NCBI GenBank assembly: GCA_003024785.1
Contig: PUQB01000176.1
Coordinates: 310,001-374,000 of the forward strand
Direction: 5' to 3'
DNA from: Selaginella tamariscina
Lineage: Eukaryota > Streptophyta > Lycopodiopsida > Selaginellales > Selaginellaceae
DNA: 64,000 nt
The number at the start of each line of letters is the position of its first letter. The stretch's first letter is position 1. Positions 11,960 through 23,880 of the stretch are shown piece by piece. Under the pieces are notes generated by a model, which saw only the letters and a program-made list of their open reading frames with translations, was not told the origin of the DNA and made no database searches. The translations under genes were made by a program, and so were the position numbers.

Positions 11960-13585
11960 TTACAAAGAGGATCTCAACACGGGACGTGCATAGAGAGGGG
12001 AAGCCATTTCACTGGACAACTTGAGGACTTCTGCGAGGTGAACAGGATGAGCCGGGTCCGCTTCCCACCTGAACTCGTGAACAAGGCGGGCAACCCACAG
12101 ATGGACAGTTGTAAGGGCGAGAGCTCTCCCTGGGCATACTCTACGACCAGCTCCAAAGGGTGCAAGACGCAAATCGTTTCCCTTAACATCAACATCCTCT
12201 TCCATGAATCTGTTCGGGTTGAACGTGTCAGGCTCGGACCAGACTGCTGGATCATGAGTGATTGACCACATGTTCACCATAGCTGTCGTTCCAGCAGGAA
12301 CATGGTGACCGGCCAAGGAGACATCATGAATAGCCAACCTGGCCCAAGAAAGCAGAGGACCTGGGGGATGCATCCTCAGTGTTTCCTTCACTACGGCTTG
12401 GAGATACACCAGCTTGCTCAAGTCCGACTCTGGAACCCGTCCAGATTTACCAACCACTCTGTTGAGCTCCTCGTGTAGCTTGTCTTGCACATCTGGGTGT
12501 CCAACGAGTTCGGCGAGGATCCACTCAGTCAGAAGTGCAACCGTGTCTGTCCCACGAAAGATCATTTCCTGCCGGACACAGTATATATAATATATCTCAA
12601 ACATACATGGCGACAGGATGAAACTTACCCATAAGACTGCAATCATGTCATCGTCTTGGAGCTTATCTTCACCGTCCAAGGAAAGAAGCACGTCCACAAA
12701 GTCTGAGTTGGCACCTGCATTCTTTTCAAGACGGTGCTCATTTATGATCCTCTGGACAAAACAAGTCACTCTGGGAACCAACACGCCACACCGCTGGAGA
12801 ACGTTCTGAGGATCTACGCTCTTCAACACTGGCAAGTGGTCGGCCCAGTTGAAGGCTCCCAGGAGCTCGAATCCTTCTGCCACCATCTTCTTGAGCTCAA
12901 CAGCTTGTTGAGTGTCGTCCTCGTACCTCCTCCCAAACACGGTCTGCATGATGTTGTTGAGCGAGGCATGCTGAAGGAAGTCTCGCACTCTGATGGCACC
13001 TCTGCTCTGTCGGATTTGGATGTGACGAATCATCTTGGTGGTTTCTTCCTGTCGAGCGGGCTCCTGAGCGGCAATCTGGCGAGGAGAGAAGAGATGGTTG
13101 GACGCAATCCTCCTCAAGTTCCTCCAGTAATCTCCGTAAGGTGCAAACCCAATGGCACGTCCAAACAGCAGCTGCTGAGCAGACTGCTTGAGAGGCCTGT
13201 CTGCGAATGCGGAGCTGTTGAGCAGCTCCCTTGCCACCTCCGGCTTGCTGGTGATGATCATCCTCGTGTTGCCCAAGCTGAAAGCCATGAGCTGTTTTGC
13301 ATGGTGGAGTTGAGCCAAGCTTGCCAACCTCCTGTGAGCAAGGCCGCCCATGTCAAACAGAATCCCAAGGATTGGCCATCCCCTTGGCCCAGGAATGGTG
13401 TGCTTCTTCTTTGTGGCTAGAGATCCCCAGGCACAGCCACCGGGAACAAGCCATGACACAACGACTGCTGAAGCTGCTGCCACTGAGAGGAGTAGCAAGG
13501 TAGCAAGCAGTAGCTCAGTGGAGCGTGAGAAGAAAGGAAGAGCCAGGATCCACCAGGAGTGGAGAGCTCCAGAAGAAGAATCCAT
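11960..13585 (-). CDS. cytochrome P450, CYP78A-type (intact)
   Basis: Two exons, 13585-12629 and 12568-11960, give a 521-residue protein, normal for CYP78A. In order: a hydrophobic N-terminal anchor (about residues 24-47), the proline hinge IPGPRGWP (64-71), the I-helix [12 protein letters not shown], the K-helix ETLRMHPP, an FNPNRF stretch of the PERF region, and the heme loop [13 protein letters not shown] with its cysteine ligand. It should sit in the ER membrane as a heme monooxygenase needing P450 reductase. CYP78A enzymes of plants control organ size and growth through an unidentified mobile signal; the substrate is not firmly known. The [16 protein letters not shown] junction is the conserved CYP78A intron site. 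The 60-nt intron is a multiple of three and has no stop, so retention would insert 20 residues. The start is chosen at the first ATG after the TATA box. An older broken duplicate lies at 593-2199. Confidence 0.93.
   Translation of the reverse strand: MDSSSGALHSWWILALPFFSRSTELLLATLLLLSVAAASAVVVSWLVPGGCAWGSLATKKKHTIPGPRGWPILGILFDMGGLAHRRLASLAQLHHAKQLMAFSLGNTRMIITSKPEVARELLNSSAFADRPLKQSAQQLLFGRAIGFAPYGDYWRNLRRIASNHLFSPRQIAAQEPARQEETTKMIRHIQIRQSRGAIRVRDFLQHASLNNIMQTVFGRRYEDDTQQAVELKKMVAEGFELLGAFNWADHLPVLKSVDPQNVLQRCGVLVPRVTCFVQRIINEHRLEKNAGANSDFVDVLLSLDGEDKLQDDDMIAVLWVSFILSPCMFEIYYIYCVRQEMIFRGTDTVALLTEWILAELVGHPDVQDKLHEELNRVVGKSGRVPESDLSKLVYLQAVVKETLRMHPPGPLLSWARLAIHDVSLAGHHVPAGTTAMVNMWSITHDPAVWSEPDTFNPNRFMEEDVDVKGNDLRLAPFGAGRRVCPGRALALTTVHLWVARLVHEFRWEADPAHPVHLAEVLKLSSEMASPLYARPVLRSSL
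12569..12628 (-). other. 60-nt intron of CYP78A, in frame and stop-free
   Basis: The donor GTAAG (12628-12624) and acceptor CGGCAG (ending 12569) precisely separate IAVLW from EMIFRGTDT, as in the family. Without splicing, the reading frame stays open across it. Confidence 0.9.
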
Positions 13586-13630
13586 GGACTGCTTTGACCG
13601 CGAGTCTGGGGACTAGAAATCACTGAGACG

Positions 13631-13638
13631 TATATATA
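13631..13638 (-). promoter_or_regulatory. TATA box of the CYP78A gene
   Basis: TATATATA about 46 bp upstream of the start codon, conserved in position in the duplicate at 2249-2256. Confidence 0.55.
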
Positions 13639-13945
13639 GTGTGATGACAGCAAGAGAATTGCATGTTTCCTGTGGCTGTCCATCGCCAAGACAAGTTACC
13701 AAATTTGCATGGAGAACGAAGGATATCACGTCTTCATTTTCAAAATGAACATAAGTAAAACTATAACTGTTTTAGGTCCTCAAATTGTACGTAATATATG
13801 CAACGTTTAGATAATGTCTGTATTCAGCCAATACTCATGCCTACATGCACTGAAGCACATGTTTCTGGAGTTCCCAAAGTTAAAGATTAGAAGCACGTGT
13901 GTGTATGTGTATCTGCTTGAGTGAGTGAGTGTGCGTGTGAGAGAC

Positions 13946-14359
13946 TAAAATTTTCTTCAACAAAGAGAAGTGTATCCCGTACTTTTATCTTCTTACATGT
14001 CACATTTAAATGTGTAACATGCAAGTTTCATAAAATTTAAAACCCAGCGGGTGGTTATTCGACTTCAAAACAAAAATATCACATTGTTAACAATAACTAT
14101 TTCACTTATTGGTTAATTAAATTAAAATCTGCATACATTTTAAACATAATATATTATATGGAAATATATGGAAAGAAAATATCACATGAACTAAATTAAG
14201 AATAAAAATGATGAAAATGAAGGTAATACATTATTAACACAATTAATTAAGCTAATTTTACGCGAGGGGCAGTCGGAACTGGAAAAGACGTACAATGGAA
14301 CTATTTAAGGGGAAAACAAGGCCGGGGTAGGGTCTAGGTTTTTTTTTTCCTTCAGATAG
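13946..14359. other. intergenic region between divergent CYP78A and TAF4 genes
   Basis: AT-rich. The last 80 bp hold CTATTTAAGG near 14301, a possible TATA box for TAF4, and a long T-run followed by CAG just before the TAF4 start. That run could instead be an intron acceptor belonging to an upstream TAF4 exon. Confidence 0.4.
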
Positions 14360-16503
14360 ATGGCGCAGGCGCAACAGGGAGCAACAAAGCAAGAGGGTAT
14401 CTTCTTCCCCATCTTACTGTGGCTATCAGTGAAGCTGGTTTCCCCTGATGGGAAGGTTGAGCTGCATTCTTTGTACAAGAGAATGAAGGTATGCATTCTG
14501 ATCCTAGAAATCTATGTGTTCACAGCCTGTTCTAAATTGTAGGGCAATGAGATTTCTCGCACCGCCTTTGTTAACAGAGTGAAATCTCTCGCTGGTTCCC
14601 AAGTGCTCTGGGATGCAACAGAGATGATGCTGCAACTCGTAAGTAATGTTACTTTGACAGCATAGGTGCATGAATGCAGATTGATTCGATGCAGAAAGCA
14701 AGGAAGCTGAATCCCGACAAAGAACCGCAGCAATCCCAAGAGCAGCCGGACGTCAAGAGTTCCGTTCGCAAAGCAGCAAACGGACCACTAGACAATCCAG
14801 CAAGGTAAGTTTTATAGAATGTTTTGTTTACATCAGTTTGTATATTGAATATTGACGCAGCAAGAGACGGAAGGTTGAGAGCCTCGAGCGTTTGAACGAC
14901 GTGACTATCGTAGGTGATGTTGATCTCAAGGTATGAAGTATTGTGTGTCTCTGTTTGAGGTGAATGTTGCCCCGTCAGCTTATGATGTGTTGGCCAGTCT
15001 TTGCGCTTATTAATATTACACATCTATTATGCTAACACGCATACAATGTTTTTGTGTGTGTATACAATATGTGAGGCATTCACGCACACACACTTACACA
15101 CTTGACTTACAGGAGGAAGAAGAGTGCATGTTAGCAGCACCCAGGAATGAAACTCGATATACACCCGAGATGCGTCAGAGGCTTTTAGAAAAAATCCCGT
15201 TGCACGTCAAAGTTCAAGGAATCGGTAAGGGCTTGTAATAGAACATGCTTGCGCTTTGAAATATAATTAATATATATGCAATACATGAATCATGAATTAT
15301 ACAAAGTTTATAGTTTTTATCCCGTTGCAGCTGCTAAAGATGGTATCGAGAGCTTTAGTGAGGATGTGGAGCGCTGCCTGTCGATGGTAAAACACATAAC
15401 ACATTACATGAAAATACCTATGGGTGCATTGGATTTCTCTTTGTTATGAGAGAGAGAGAGAGAGAGAGGAGGACCAGTTCTTATATAGTGTTGTTTGCTT
15501 TTAAATTCAGAGTGCAGAAGAATGGTTATGGAAACTCATACATAAGGCCGTCAAATTTTCTAAACAGGTATTGTTCTCATATGGATCTGTGTACCTTCGT
15601 GTGTCTGTGTCTGTCCTCACAATCCGTGAACGCGTAGCGCTGCGATGGGGAAATGGACTGTCGTACAATAATGCTTTGGTCGGCAAAGCAGAGGACAATT
15701 GCACAGTTGAGAAAGCAACATGAGTTTCAACAAAAAAACAGGCCGAAGAAGCTGAGAGGCAGCGCAAGCTACATGAGGTACTACTGTACTAGAAACTCAA
15801 TTAGTTATATGCTAAATGTGGTGATTTATTAGTCTAGTTATTATACTAGAAAGAAAGTCCAATACTGACTTATGTACTCTTAGGTAAGCTCCTGCAAACG
15901 AGAAAAGCGAGAAGTCTCAACAGGCAAGCACTTAAAAGTTTTATATTTTGATATCTACTTGATTTCCGGGGTTGTTAGACGCAACAAAAGTATATGGACA
16001 TTACATTACGTGAAGCTGCTAATAAGGTCGCACGTCAAGCTTTTGGAGAAGACGACGTTGCCTCGAAATGGATGCTGATGGCCGAACAACGAAAGAAGCA
16101 GCCAATTGGTATGTGTGGTATGTGTGCGTGTGTGCGTGCGCGCGCGCGCGTGTTGGGGGACGGCACATTACTAAAATTGCTGCATATCTCATAAGCTTCG
16201 GGCGTCCAAACATCTCAAGGACAGGGTGCAACAGTATCAGGCGATCCATCAGTCGGTAAGTGACGCTATATTGCACATGCTTTATATACTATGCACGCTT
16301 ATATATGTACAAGTGTGTGTGTGATATAGAGAGATGTCATCGAACCTTTTTCATATATATAACATAATTTGTGCAGTTGGTATTGCTCGAGGGTCTACTG
16401 TGCCGCGAGCCGATCTATAACACTCAAGGACCTGATTACGTGCCTGGAAACAGAACCTAGTATGTGCAAGTCTCTTTTACTGTACAAGTTACGGATGAGT
16501 TAA
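14360..16503 (+). CDS. TAF4: TFIID subunit TAF4, short form (reading frame interrupted)
   Basis: TAF4 is a core TFIID subunit that pairs with TAF12 through a histone fold and acts in RNA polymerase II initiation in the nucleus. Twelve exons: 14360-14488, 14543-14638, 14695-14804, 14861-14930, 15113-15224, 15331-15386, 15511-15567, 15692-15777, 15884-15923, 15979-16108, 16196-16255, 16377-16503. Exons 1-2 give an RST domain (VELHSLYKRMKGNEISR, the plant TAF4/RCD1/SRO domain). Exon 4 has LNDVTIVGDVDLK; exons 6-7 DVERCLSM and LIHKAVKFSKQ; exon 10 DDVASKWMLMAEQ; the end ITLKDLITCLETEP. All are TAF4 C-terminal signatures. Two slips break the frame: the A-run at 15732-15738 appears one A short (exon 8 is 86 nt where 87 fits), and one base is missing near 16415. 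Only the RST and C-terminal parts are present, far shorter than angiosperm TAF4, so an upstream exon may be missed. Exon 9 seems to use a GC donor. Confidence 0.82.
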
Positions 16504-16757
16504 GAGTAGGGCTGTTACATATTTATAATGTTTTGTCATATGTGTATGGTCCAGCATAATGGATTATATGAAATAGAACGTTAAAAAGCTCTGTGCGTGC
16601 GTGCGTGTTAGAGAGAGAGCTACGTTCCATGTGTATATATACTCAGAGCAGACCACTGTAAAGATGTGGCTGTATTTTATTATACACGTAATTCATGCTT
16701 TTCGGAAATAAGAATATTCGCGGTAAACCCTAGGGTTGCGATTAGGGTTTTGGAGAA

Positions 16758-18054
16758 TGAAGACAAACATCGCTAGTGGTGATCGGGGATGCGATTCAGG
16801 TGAACCAAGAGGACGGATTCATCAGGTAATCTGAGTAATTGTGAAGAACAATGAGCAGGATTTCGATCATAATGCAGAGGGCATGGAACCCAAGTCATAG
16901 ACGGACAGTTAATGCAACCAATGCGGCATTGTTGAGCGTGTGAACAAGCTCGTCTTTGTACAGCCTCTTCGGTCCAGGTGCGTGTGTATGTGGAACATCG
17001 TTCTGCTTAATAATGGCTCACACAGATACGAAGCAAAGGTTGGAGATTTGTAGTCGGGCGGATTACAGAGGTAGTGTCTTTCTCTCTCTTTTCCCTTTCT
17101 TTTTAATACATTTTTGTTGTTTTTGAGAAGGTTGCTCAGAAGAGATGGAAAGTGGATGTCAATTCCAAGCACGATGCCCAACTCATGTTGTCTTCTGTGA
17201 CTTTGCCTGGTGGGATTCAGGTACTTAACTAGTTGTGCGCGCGCTCGTTTCTGTAATTCAGCTTTATGTATTGCTCCGTAGAGACGACGTACTGCTGTGG
17301 ACGAGCTTAACATGCGGTCTTTATTCCTAGAAAGCGATCTTATAAGTGTAAGACATTTAATATCATCTTCATTTCATTTATGTGTATGTGTGTATATAGA
17401 TACATGCATATATGTGCACAAACACAAATATGTGAGTCAATAGATGTATATCATTTTCTTTTCATCGATGCAGGCCGAAGTTCAGACAGTGCATCAAGAC
17501 GGATCAGTCCATCTGCACACACGAAGCTTGAAGTATGGGAAGGTATCTCCTGTTCCACTAGGCATGCGTGTGTGTATATATAAGTATGTACTTGTGTATC
17601 TTGTGTCTTGTGCAGCTGCAAAACGGTCAGCTTGTGAAGGTTCCGTCGTATCTCATCAAACGGTTAAGTCAGCACTTTCACGAGTTCAATACCTACGGCG
17701 TGGAAGTCATTTTTGGCTGCAACGGCTTCGTGTGGGTTTCTCACGCTACTCAACGTAATGCAAAGTCGGAAGGTAGTGAAGTGGAACCCGCACTAATTAC
17801 GACATAACTCTACACTAACTACTACTATGTTTCATTCAGAAACGGAGAGGAAGCCTGTTTCACTGGAGACGAGGGAAAGGATATGCAGGATAGCAAATGC
17901 TGTGAGAGTTCTGAGCTTGCTCGGGTCAATGATTTATCCGGATTCTGTCTCGTCAGTCTACGAAGCCAGCCGTAGTGTAGGTATTGATATCAGGGATATG
18001 TTGAGCTCCAGCTTTCTGGACCTATTCACAACCAAAAACGAGTTTGCATCTTAA
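16758..18054 (+). CDS. RRP4: exosome complex subunit RRP4 (N-terminal half frame-broken)
   Basis: RRP4 (EXOSC2) is an S1/KH cap subunit of the RNA exosome, acting in 3'-to-5' RNA processing and decay. Exons: about 16758-16825, 16878-16977, 17026-17070, 17131-17220, 17282-17347, 17474-17542, 17616-17754, 17840-18054. Matches in order: VNQEDGFIRGHGTQVIDGQL (N-terminal domain), IVERVNKLVF, the S1 domain AQKRWKVDVN and RRRTAVDELNMRS, HQDGSVHLHTRSLKYGK, and the KH part IKRLSQHFH, VIFGCNGFVWVS and RERICRIANAVRVL. Exons 4-8 read cleanly. The first three do not: about one base is missing near 16776, the 16911-16925 stretch is net out of frame, and one base is missing near 17047. It starts about 250 bp after TAF4 and ends 78 bp before OGDH. 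Either a decaying copy or small assembly errors. Confidence 0.83.
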
Positions 18055-18132
18055 CATACATATATTTTTCAGTCGACTTCAATGTGCAGCATTTGTCTTA
18101 AAAAATAGATGTTTTAGGGTTTGGTTAACTTG

Positions 18133-21100
18133 ATGGCGCCGTGGCTCGCAAGGCTGTCATCGCCGTCTTGCAGAAGCGCGCTCCGGAGGATTCGTTCTGC
18201 TCGATTCTTCCAGCGGTGCGGCGCCTGCATCGCGAGAAGCAGTCCGAGATCTTTCCGGTAAGACTCTCCGAGATGGGCCTTTTCGGAATCGTGTTCTGCC
18301 ATTTCACGGTAGTCCGAACTGGCTTCAGACGGCACCGGTACCCCGATCGGTTCCTCTGTCTCGGCTCACGGACAGCTTCCTTGACGGCACCAGCAGCGTC
18401 TACTTGGAGGAACTACAGCGGGCTTGGGAGAACGATCCGAAGAGCGTTGATGAATCATGGGACAATTTCTTCAGGAACTTCACGGGCCAAGCTGCTTCCA
18501 GCCCTGGATTGTCCGGGCAAAGCATTCAGGAAAGCATGCGGCTTCTTCTGCTTGTCCGAGCTTATCAGGTATAAAAATGTCATTTTTATTCAAAAAAAAA
18601 ATCTCACTGAATTCATTATCTGAAAAGTCAAAATTAAACTTCTATGTACACAGAATTGAACTTGTTGTTTACAGGTAAATGGGCACATGAAAGCGAAGCT
18701 AGATCCACTTGGATTGGATCAAAGGGTTCCTCCTGAGGATCTGAATCCCTCTCTGTATGGCTTTACCGAGGCGGATCTCGATCGGGAATTTTTCATCGGT
18801 GTGTGGAGGATGTCCGGCTTCCTTTCGGAAAACCGGCCAGTTCAGACTCTGCGTTCGATACTTAAGAGGCTTGAGCAGGCTTACTCCGGAACTATAGGCT
18901 ACGAGTACATGCACATATCAGACAGGTGCTATTCAGTTGCACATATACCTATATTGCGTCTCCCTTATGCTATATGATGTTTTAATATTATGCGGACAGG
19001 GAGAAATGCAATTGGCTACGGGAGAAGATCGAGAAGCACGTCCCGAGCAAATATTCCAAGGAAAGGCAAGGAGTGATCCTGGACCGTCTAATGTGGGGCA
19101 CCCAATTTGAGAATTTCCTAGCACAGAAATGGACTGCCAAGGATTCGGTCTTGAAGGGTAGGTTATTATAACAATCTTAAGCTTTTAGACTAGTATATCT
19201 TTTAGTTATCAATACTTGGTAGAAAAGTTTCTATTACCTAGTCTGATCCCTCATCTCGGTTATTGATTACTCTAGAGTTGGGAGTTGTTTGGCGGTAGAA
19301 ACAAAAACAAACAGTATTTTACTATGCAGCTTAAGTTTATATATTGATTAAGAATTAACCAGGTGCGAGACTCTTATTCCCGGTATGAAGGAACTCATCG
19401 ACCGGGCTGCTGACTTGGGTGTGGAGAGTATTGTTATTGGAATGCCTCATCGTGGTCGGCTTAATGTACTTGGGAACGTTGTGCGTAAGCCACTTAGGCA
19501 TATATTCAGCGAATTTGCGGGCGTAAGGCCAGCTGAAGTGGAGAAAGGTGGCTACACAGGAAGTGGTGATGTTAAATATCACCTAGGTACTTCTTATGAC
19601 CGTCCAACCAGGAATGGAAAGCGGATTCATCTTTCACTCGTCGCCAACCCCAGTCATTTGGAAGGTACGTAATTATAAGTAGTTTATTTTATGTGTATAC
19701 CGGGCTACTCATTGTAGTATGCTACGAGTTTTTCCACTAACTAGTAGCTAAACAAATAATTAGCAGTTTGCAAGCAATAATGTGTTGTTTTTTATGGTTG
19801 TGAATGCTAAATTGTGTATTTACCTTTTTGTTTCTCTAGCGGTTGATCCTGTTGTGATTGGAAAGACAAGAGCCAAGCAGTACTACTCGGAGGATACTGA
19901 GAGGAAGAAGAACCTGGCAATATTGCTTCACGGAGATGGAAGTTTCTCTGGGCAAGGTACGCCATTGATATTAATCATATATTTGTTGCTTTTATGAGAT
20001 GGTTAGTGTACTAACAATATAGCAATTTTGGAATTCCAGGTGTGGTGTACGAGACACTTCATTTGAGTGATTTGCCGAATTATACTACTGGTGGAACAAT
20101 CCATATTGTGGTGAACAATCAGGTGGCATTTACAACAGATCCAAAAGCAGCCGCTCTTCGCCTTACTGTACGGATGTTGCGAAGGCGCTGAACGCTCCGA
20201 TCTTCCACGTCAACGGTGACGATGTGGAGGCCGTTGTCCATGCCTGTGAGCTTGCTGCTGAATGGAGGTGTCACTTCAAGTCGGATGTGGTCGTGGACAT
20301 TGTTTGCTACCGTCGATTCGGTCATAATGAGATCGATGAACCGTCTTTTACACAGCCCAAGATGTATCAGGTAAATACAGGATTGATATAACATGATCAC
20401 AGGTACACACGCGCACGCACAGAGGTGTGCATATGTGTGAGTATTTGTATGCCTATTATACTACCATATTACATAATGTCATGTATTAAGATTTTTGAAG
20501 CTTTTCTGCATTATAGGTGATTAAGAGCCATCCGCCGGCACTGGATATCTACGAGAAGAAGCTGCTTGAGTCAGGGCAAATGAAGAAGGAAGATATAACG
20601 AGGCTGAACGATAAAGTCATGGCTATTCTAAACGAGGAATTCGAAAACAGCAAAGACTACGTGCCTAAGACTCAGGATTGGCTCTCTGCTTATTGGACCG
20701 GTTTCAAGAGTCCTGAGCAGTTGTCGCGCCTGAGAAATACCGGGTAATCATTAGTTATTGTTGTACTTAACAACTCAAATATATAGACTTTTTTTGGGTG
20801 CAAGATAATTGTATTAAGCAGGAGGTTTATGCAGGGTTAAGCCGGAGATACTGAAATCTGTTGGGAAGGCAATCACGACGCTACCCTCAGCGCTGACAGT
20901 TCACCGAGCACTGAAGAGAGTGTACGATCAGCGTGCGAAGATGATTGAGACGGGGGAAGGAGTTGATTGGGCAACTGCAGAAGCCTTGGCATTTGCAACA
21001 CTGCTTGTAGAGGGGAATCACGTGCGTCTCAGTGGTCAGGATGTGGAGAGAGGCACTTTCAGCCACAGGCATGCCATTGTTCATGACCAGAACACGGGCG

Positions 21101-22258
21101 AACGATATTGTCCTCTCGCTCACGTTGCCATGAACCAGAAGCCAGAGATGTTCACTATCAGCAACAGGTAAAAGATTACCTAATATTATGTGTATATTTA
21201 CGTGATTCATTGATGTTTTATACTTGCTATAAATACTACAGTTCGTTGTCGGAGTTTGGAGTTCTTGGATTTGAGCTTGGATACTCTATGGAGAATCCGA
21301 ACTCATTGGTGCTTTGGGAGGCACAGTTTGGGGATTTCGCAAACGGTGCTCAAGTCATATTTGACCAGTTTTTGAGCAATGGTGAATCCAAGTGGTTGCG
21401 TCAGACCGGCCTGTGTGTTTTGCTCCCGCACGGTTACGACGGACAAGGCCCAGAACACTCTAGTGCAAGACTGGAGAGATTTCTACAGGTTCGCCTCTAA
21501 ATATACTCATATCTTTCTCTTTACAATATATTGACCTATTCAAAGTGTAATGGTTACAATATATTGCAGATGAGTGATGACCATCCCTTCATCATTCCTG
21601 AAATGGAAGTTTCACTCCGGAAGCAAATTCAGGAGTGCAACTGGCAGGTTGTGAACGTAACAACCCCTGCAAACTACTTCCATGTTCTTCGTCGACAGGT
21701 AAGCCAGCTCATCTTTTCGTTTCCGTGTGTTCATCATCGGATGTACACTGTATATGTGAAACACACACACACACAGGGCATATGGGGCTTTTGTTAAGTG
21801 GTGGGATGTTTGTTATAGATTCATAGGGACTTCAGGAAGCCGCTGATAGTCATGTCTCCAAAGAATCTGTTGCGGCACGAAAAGTGCCGTTCGAATCTGT
21901 CAGAATTTGATGATGTTCAAGGCCATCCTGGATTCGATAAACAAGGGACCCGTTTCAAGCGCCTGATTAAGGACCAGAATGACCATTCGGATCATGAACC
22001 AGGAATCCGCCGTTTGATTCTTTGCTCGGGAAAGGTACTCGTCTATACATTCCAGTATTTAGTATCATCTATATAGAGGCCGGGTGGTATTTTTCTATGG
22101 TTCTTCTCAGGTTTACTACGAACTGGACAAGGAAAGGGAGCGGGTTGGTGCGAAAGACGTTGCTATCTGTCGTGTGGAGCAGCTCTGTCCAGTGCCTTAT
22201 GATCTCCTGCAGCGAGAATTGAAACGATATCCGAGTAAGTTATTGGCTTATACATAAA

Positions 22259-22298
<40 letters not shown>

Positions 22299-22558
22299 GT
22301 GTGCTGAGCTTGTTTGGTGTTTGATGCAGATGCAGAGGTGGTGTGGTGCCAGGAAGAACCGATGAACATGGGAAGCGTTCTCATACATGGCTCCGGAGGC
22401 TGGCAACTGCAATGAATTCGGTGAACCGCGGGAGCTTTGACGACGTCAAGTACGTCGGGAGACCTCCGTCTGCTTCCACTGCTACCGGATTCAAGAACGT
22501 CCATGACAAGGAGCAAGTGGAGCTCGTTCAGAAGGCCCTCCAAGAAGAACAAGTCTGA
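18133..22558 (+). CDS. 2-oxoglutarate dehydrogenase E1, mitochondrial (frame slips present)
   Basis: E1 of the 2-oxoglutarate dehydrogenase complex, a thiamine-diphosphate enzyme of the TCA cycle in the mitochondrial matrix. Fourteen exons: 18133-18257, 18329-18568, 18675-18925, 19000-19157, 19363-19664, 19840-19956, 20040-20370, 20517-20743, 20835-21167, 21242-21488, 21570-21698, 21819-22034, 22111-22234, 22330-22558. Exon 1 gives an R/S-rich transit peptide. Then come [28 protein letters not shown], the active-site [10 protein letters not shown], the ThDP-binding [38 protein letters not shown] and [14 protein letters not shown], all close to plant E1. The frame slips at the exon 1/2 junction, near 19145 (one base short), near 20144 (one short, beside AAAA), and at about 22373 and 22395 (one extra each). 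Splice sites are all normal. AATAAA lies at 22574. Degenerating copy or consensus errors; product identity is secure. Confidence 0.9.
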
Positions 22559-22573
22559 CACGCACTCACACAA

Positions 22574-22579
22574 AATAAA
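22574..22579 (+). terminator. polyadenylation signal AATAAA after OGDH E1
   Basis: A canonical hexamer 16 nt after the OGDH stop codon. Confidence 0.4.
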
Positions 22580-23880
22580 GCATTGAGAGGTAATATATAC
22601 GTCTGAATAAACATGTTATGTAGCTATATAAAGTTTGTTTTTGGTATTGTGGACAATTGAGACTGGCAGATATCTACGTACACAATACCTCTTTTCTATA
22701 TCTCTAGATACATATTGCAAGGAGAAAGGTACATACACCATTCTAATGAACTCGTCTTGAGTTTTGTTGTTTGGGTGTTTCTAGTTGTTTTTAGTTATAT
22801 AAATCTTCAAACGGCATCTAGAATCGGTTTGTTAAGAACGGTTTACCAGATATAAACGGTTCAGATAACGTATTTGTCACCCAACTTTTAAACGTTGCAC
22901 GAGTTCTCAACCCAAATTAATTATAACCCTCTTCTTTAATGTTCATTAGAACTTTATTTAATTGCCAAGAGAATTTGTTCTTGAAGCTATTCAAGCGTAT
23001 CTGGATTCATGTTTGATGTTCTCTACATTCACCTCCAATACAATATTTTTCATTCTTTCAGAATAAAATAAGTTTTTCTCATCAAATGTGTTTTACTTTG
23101 AATTTGTATGTTGCTCCAGATGCACCCAGAATTAAATCTAACCAAGGACACGAAGAGCAATTCTTTGCAACTCAGATTAGAGTCAGACATAATTAATTTT
23201 GATTAAACCCAAGGGAAAACTTTATATTGTTTGATTAGAGACATGACTTTTGTTTATATTAATGCTAGAAGGCAATTTGTAAATAATTCATATTGAATTT
23301 ATAAAAGTCTATGTGAGAACGAAGGGAGGGACTTGGCCAATGGTAACCTTTCCTTTCCTTTTTCCTTCCCCTTAATATTGCACATGCTCTTGGAACATAA
23401 ACTTCTTGTGCTAAAATTGGGTTTTCATGTTCCTCATGACATAGATTGAAAGCTGTATATATAATAAATATAACTAGAATGATTTTGACAAATCAAATAT
23501 AAATAAATACATCTAAACGAAGTTTGGTTTCATGCCAAGCATCTCTTAACACAATCCTACAAAAGTTAAGGAGGGGATAACAATAACAGATTTTGTCATG
23601 GCACCGCAAGGCTGAGGAGCTACTGAACGAGCTATTGAAGTGTGTTTGAATGGGAATTTACTATTGTCTTCACAACCACAAATCTTATGGTTCAAGTTAC
23701 ATCTGACATAGTGGTGATTTTGCTTTAGGCTTCCAATTACATTGCATTATTTTTAGGAAAGGGATAATGTAGCTGTTAATCCTCCTTTTCTGTTTTATAA
23801 AGTGGACTGGTGTGACGTCCCAAAACACGTTCAACTTATAATCAACATGGTGAGAGGACGACACCTGGCCGAATTGGGTC
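22580..23880. other. AT-rich intergenic DNA, no gene seen
   Basis: No coding similarity on either strand. A short GC-richer patch begins near 23812 with TGTGACGTCCC, loosely like the TGTCACGACCC start of the chromovirus LTRs, but too short to assign. Confidence 0.45.

Larger units (their letters stand above)
11470..13945 (-). repeat. segmental duplication unit, copy 2 (CYP78A region)
   Basis: Counterpart of 311-2545, same orientation. It differs by many point changes and by a 234-bp GC-rich insertion at 11534-11767 in the 3' flank of the gene that copy 1 lacks. Confidence 0.85.

Noticed and set aside
22260-22300. TG/GA microsatellite in the OGDH intron as a regulatory site
   Set aside because: Same kind of dinucleotide run occurs in many introns of this window; no specific evidence.
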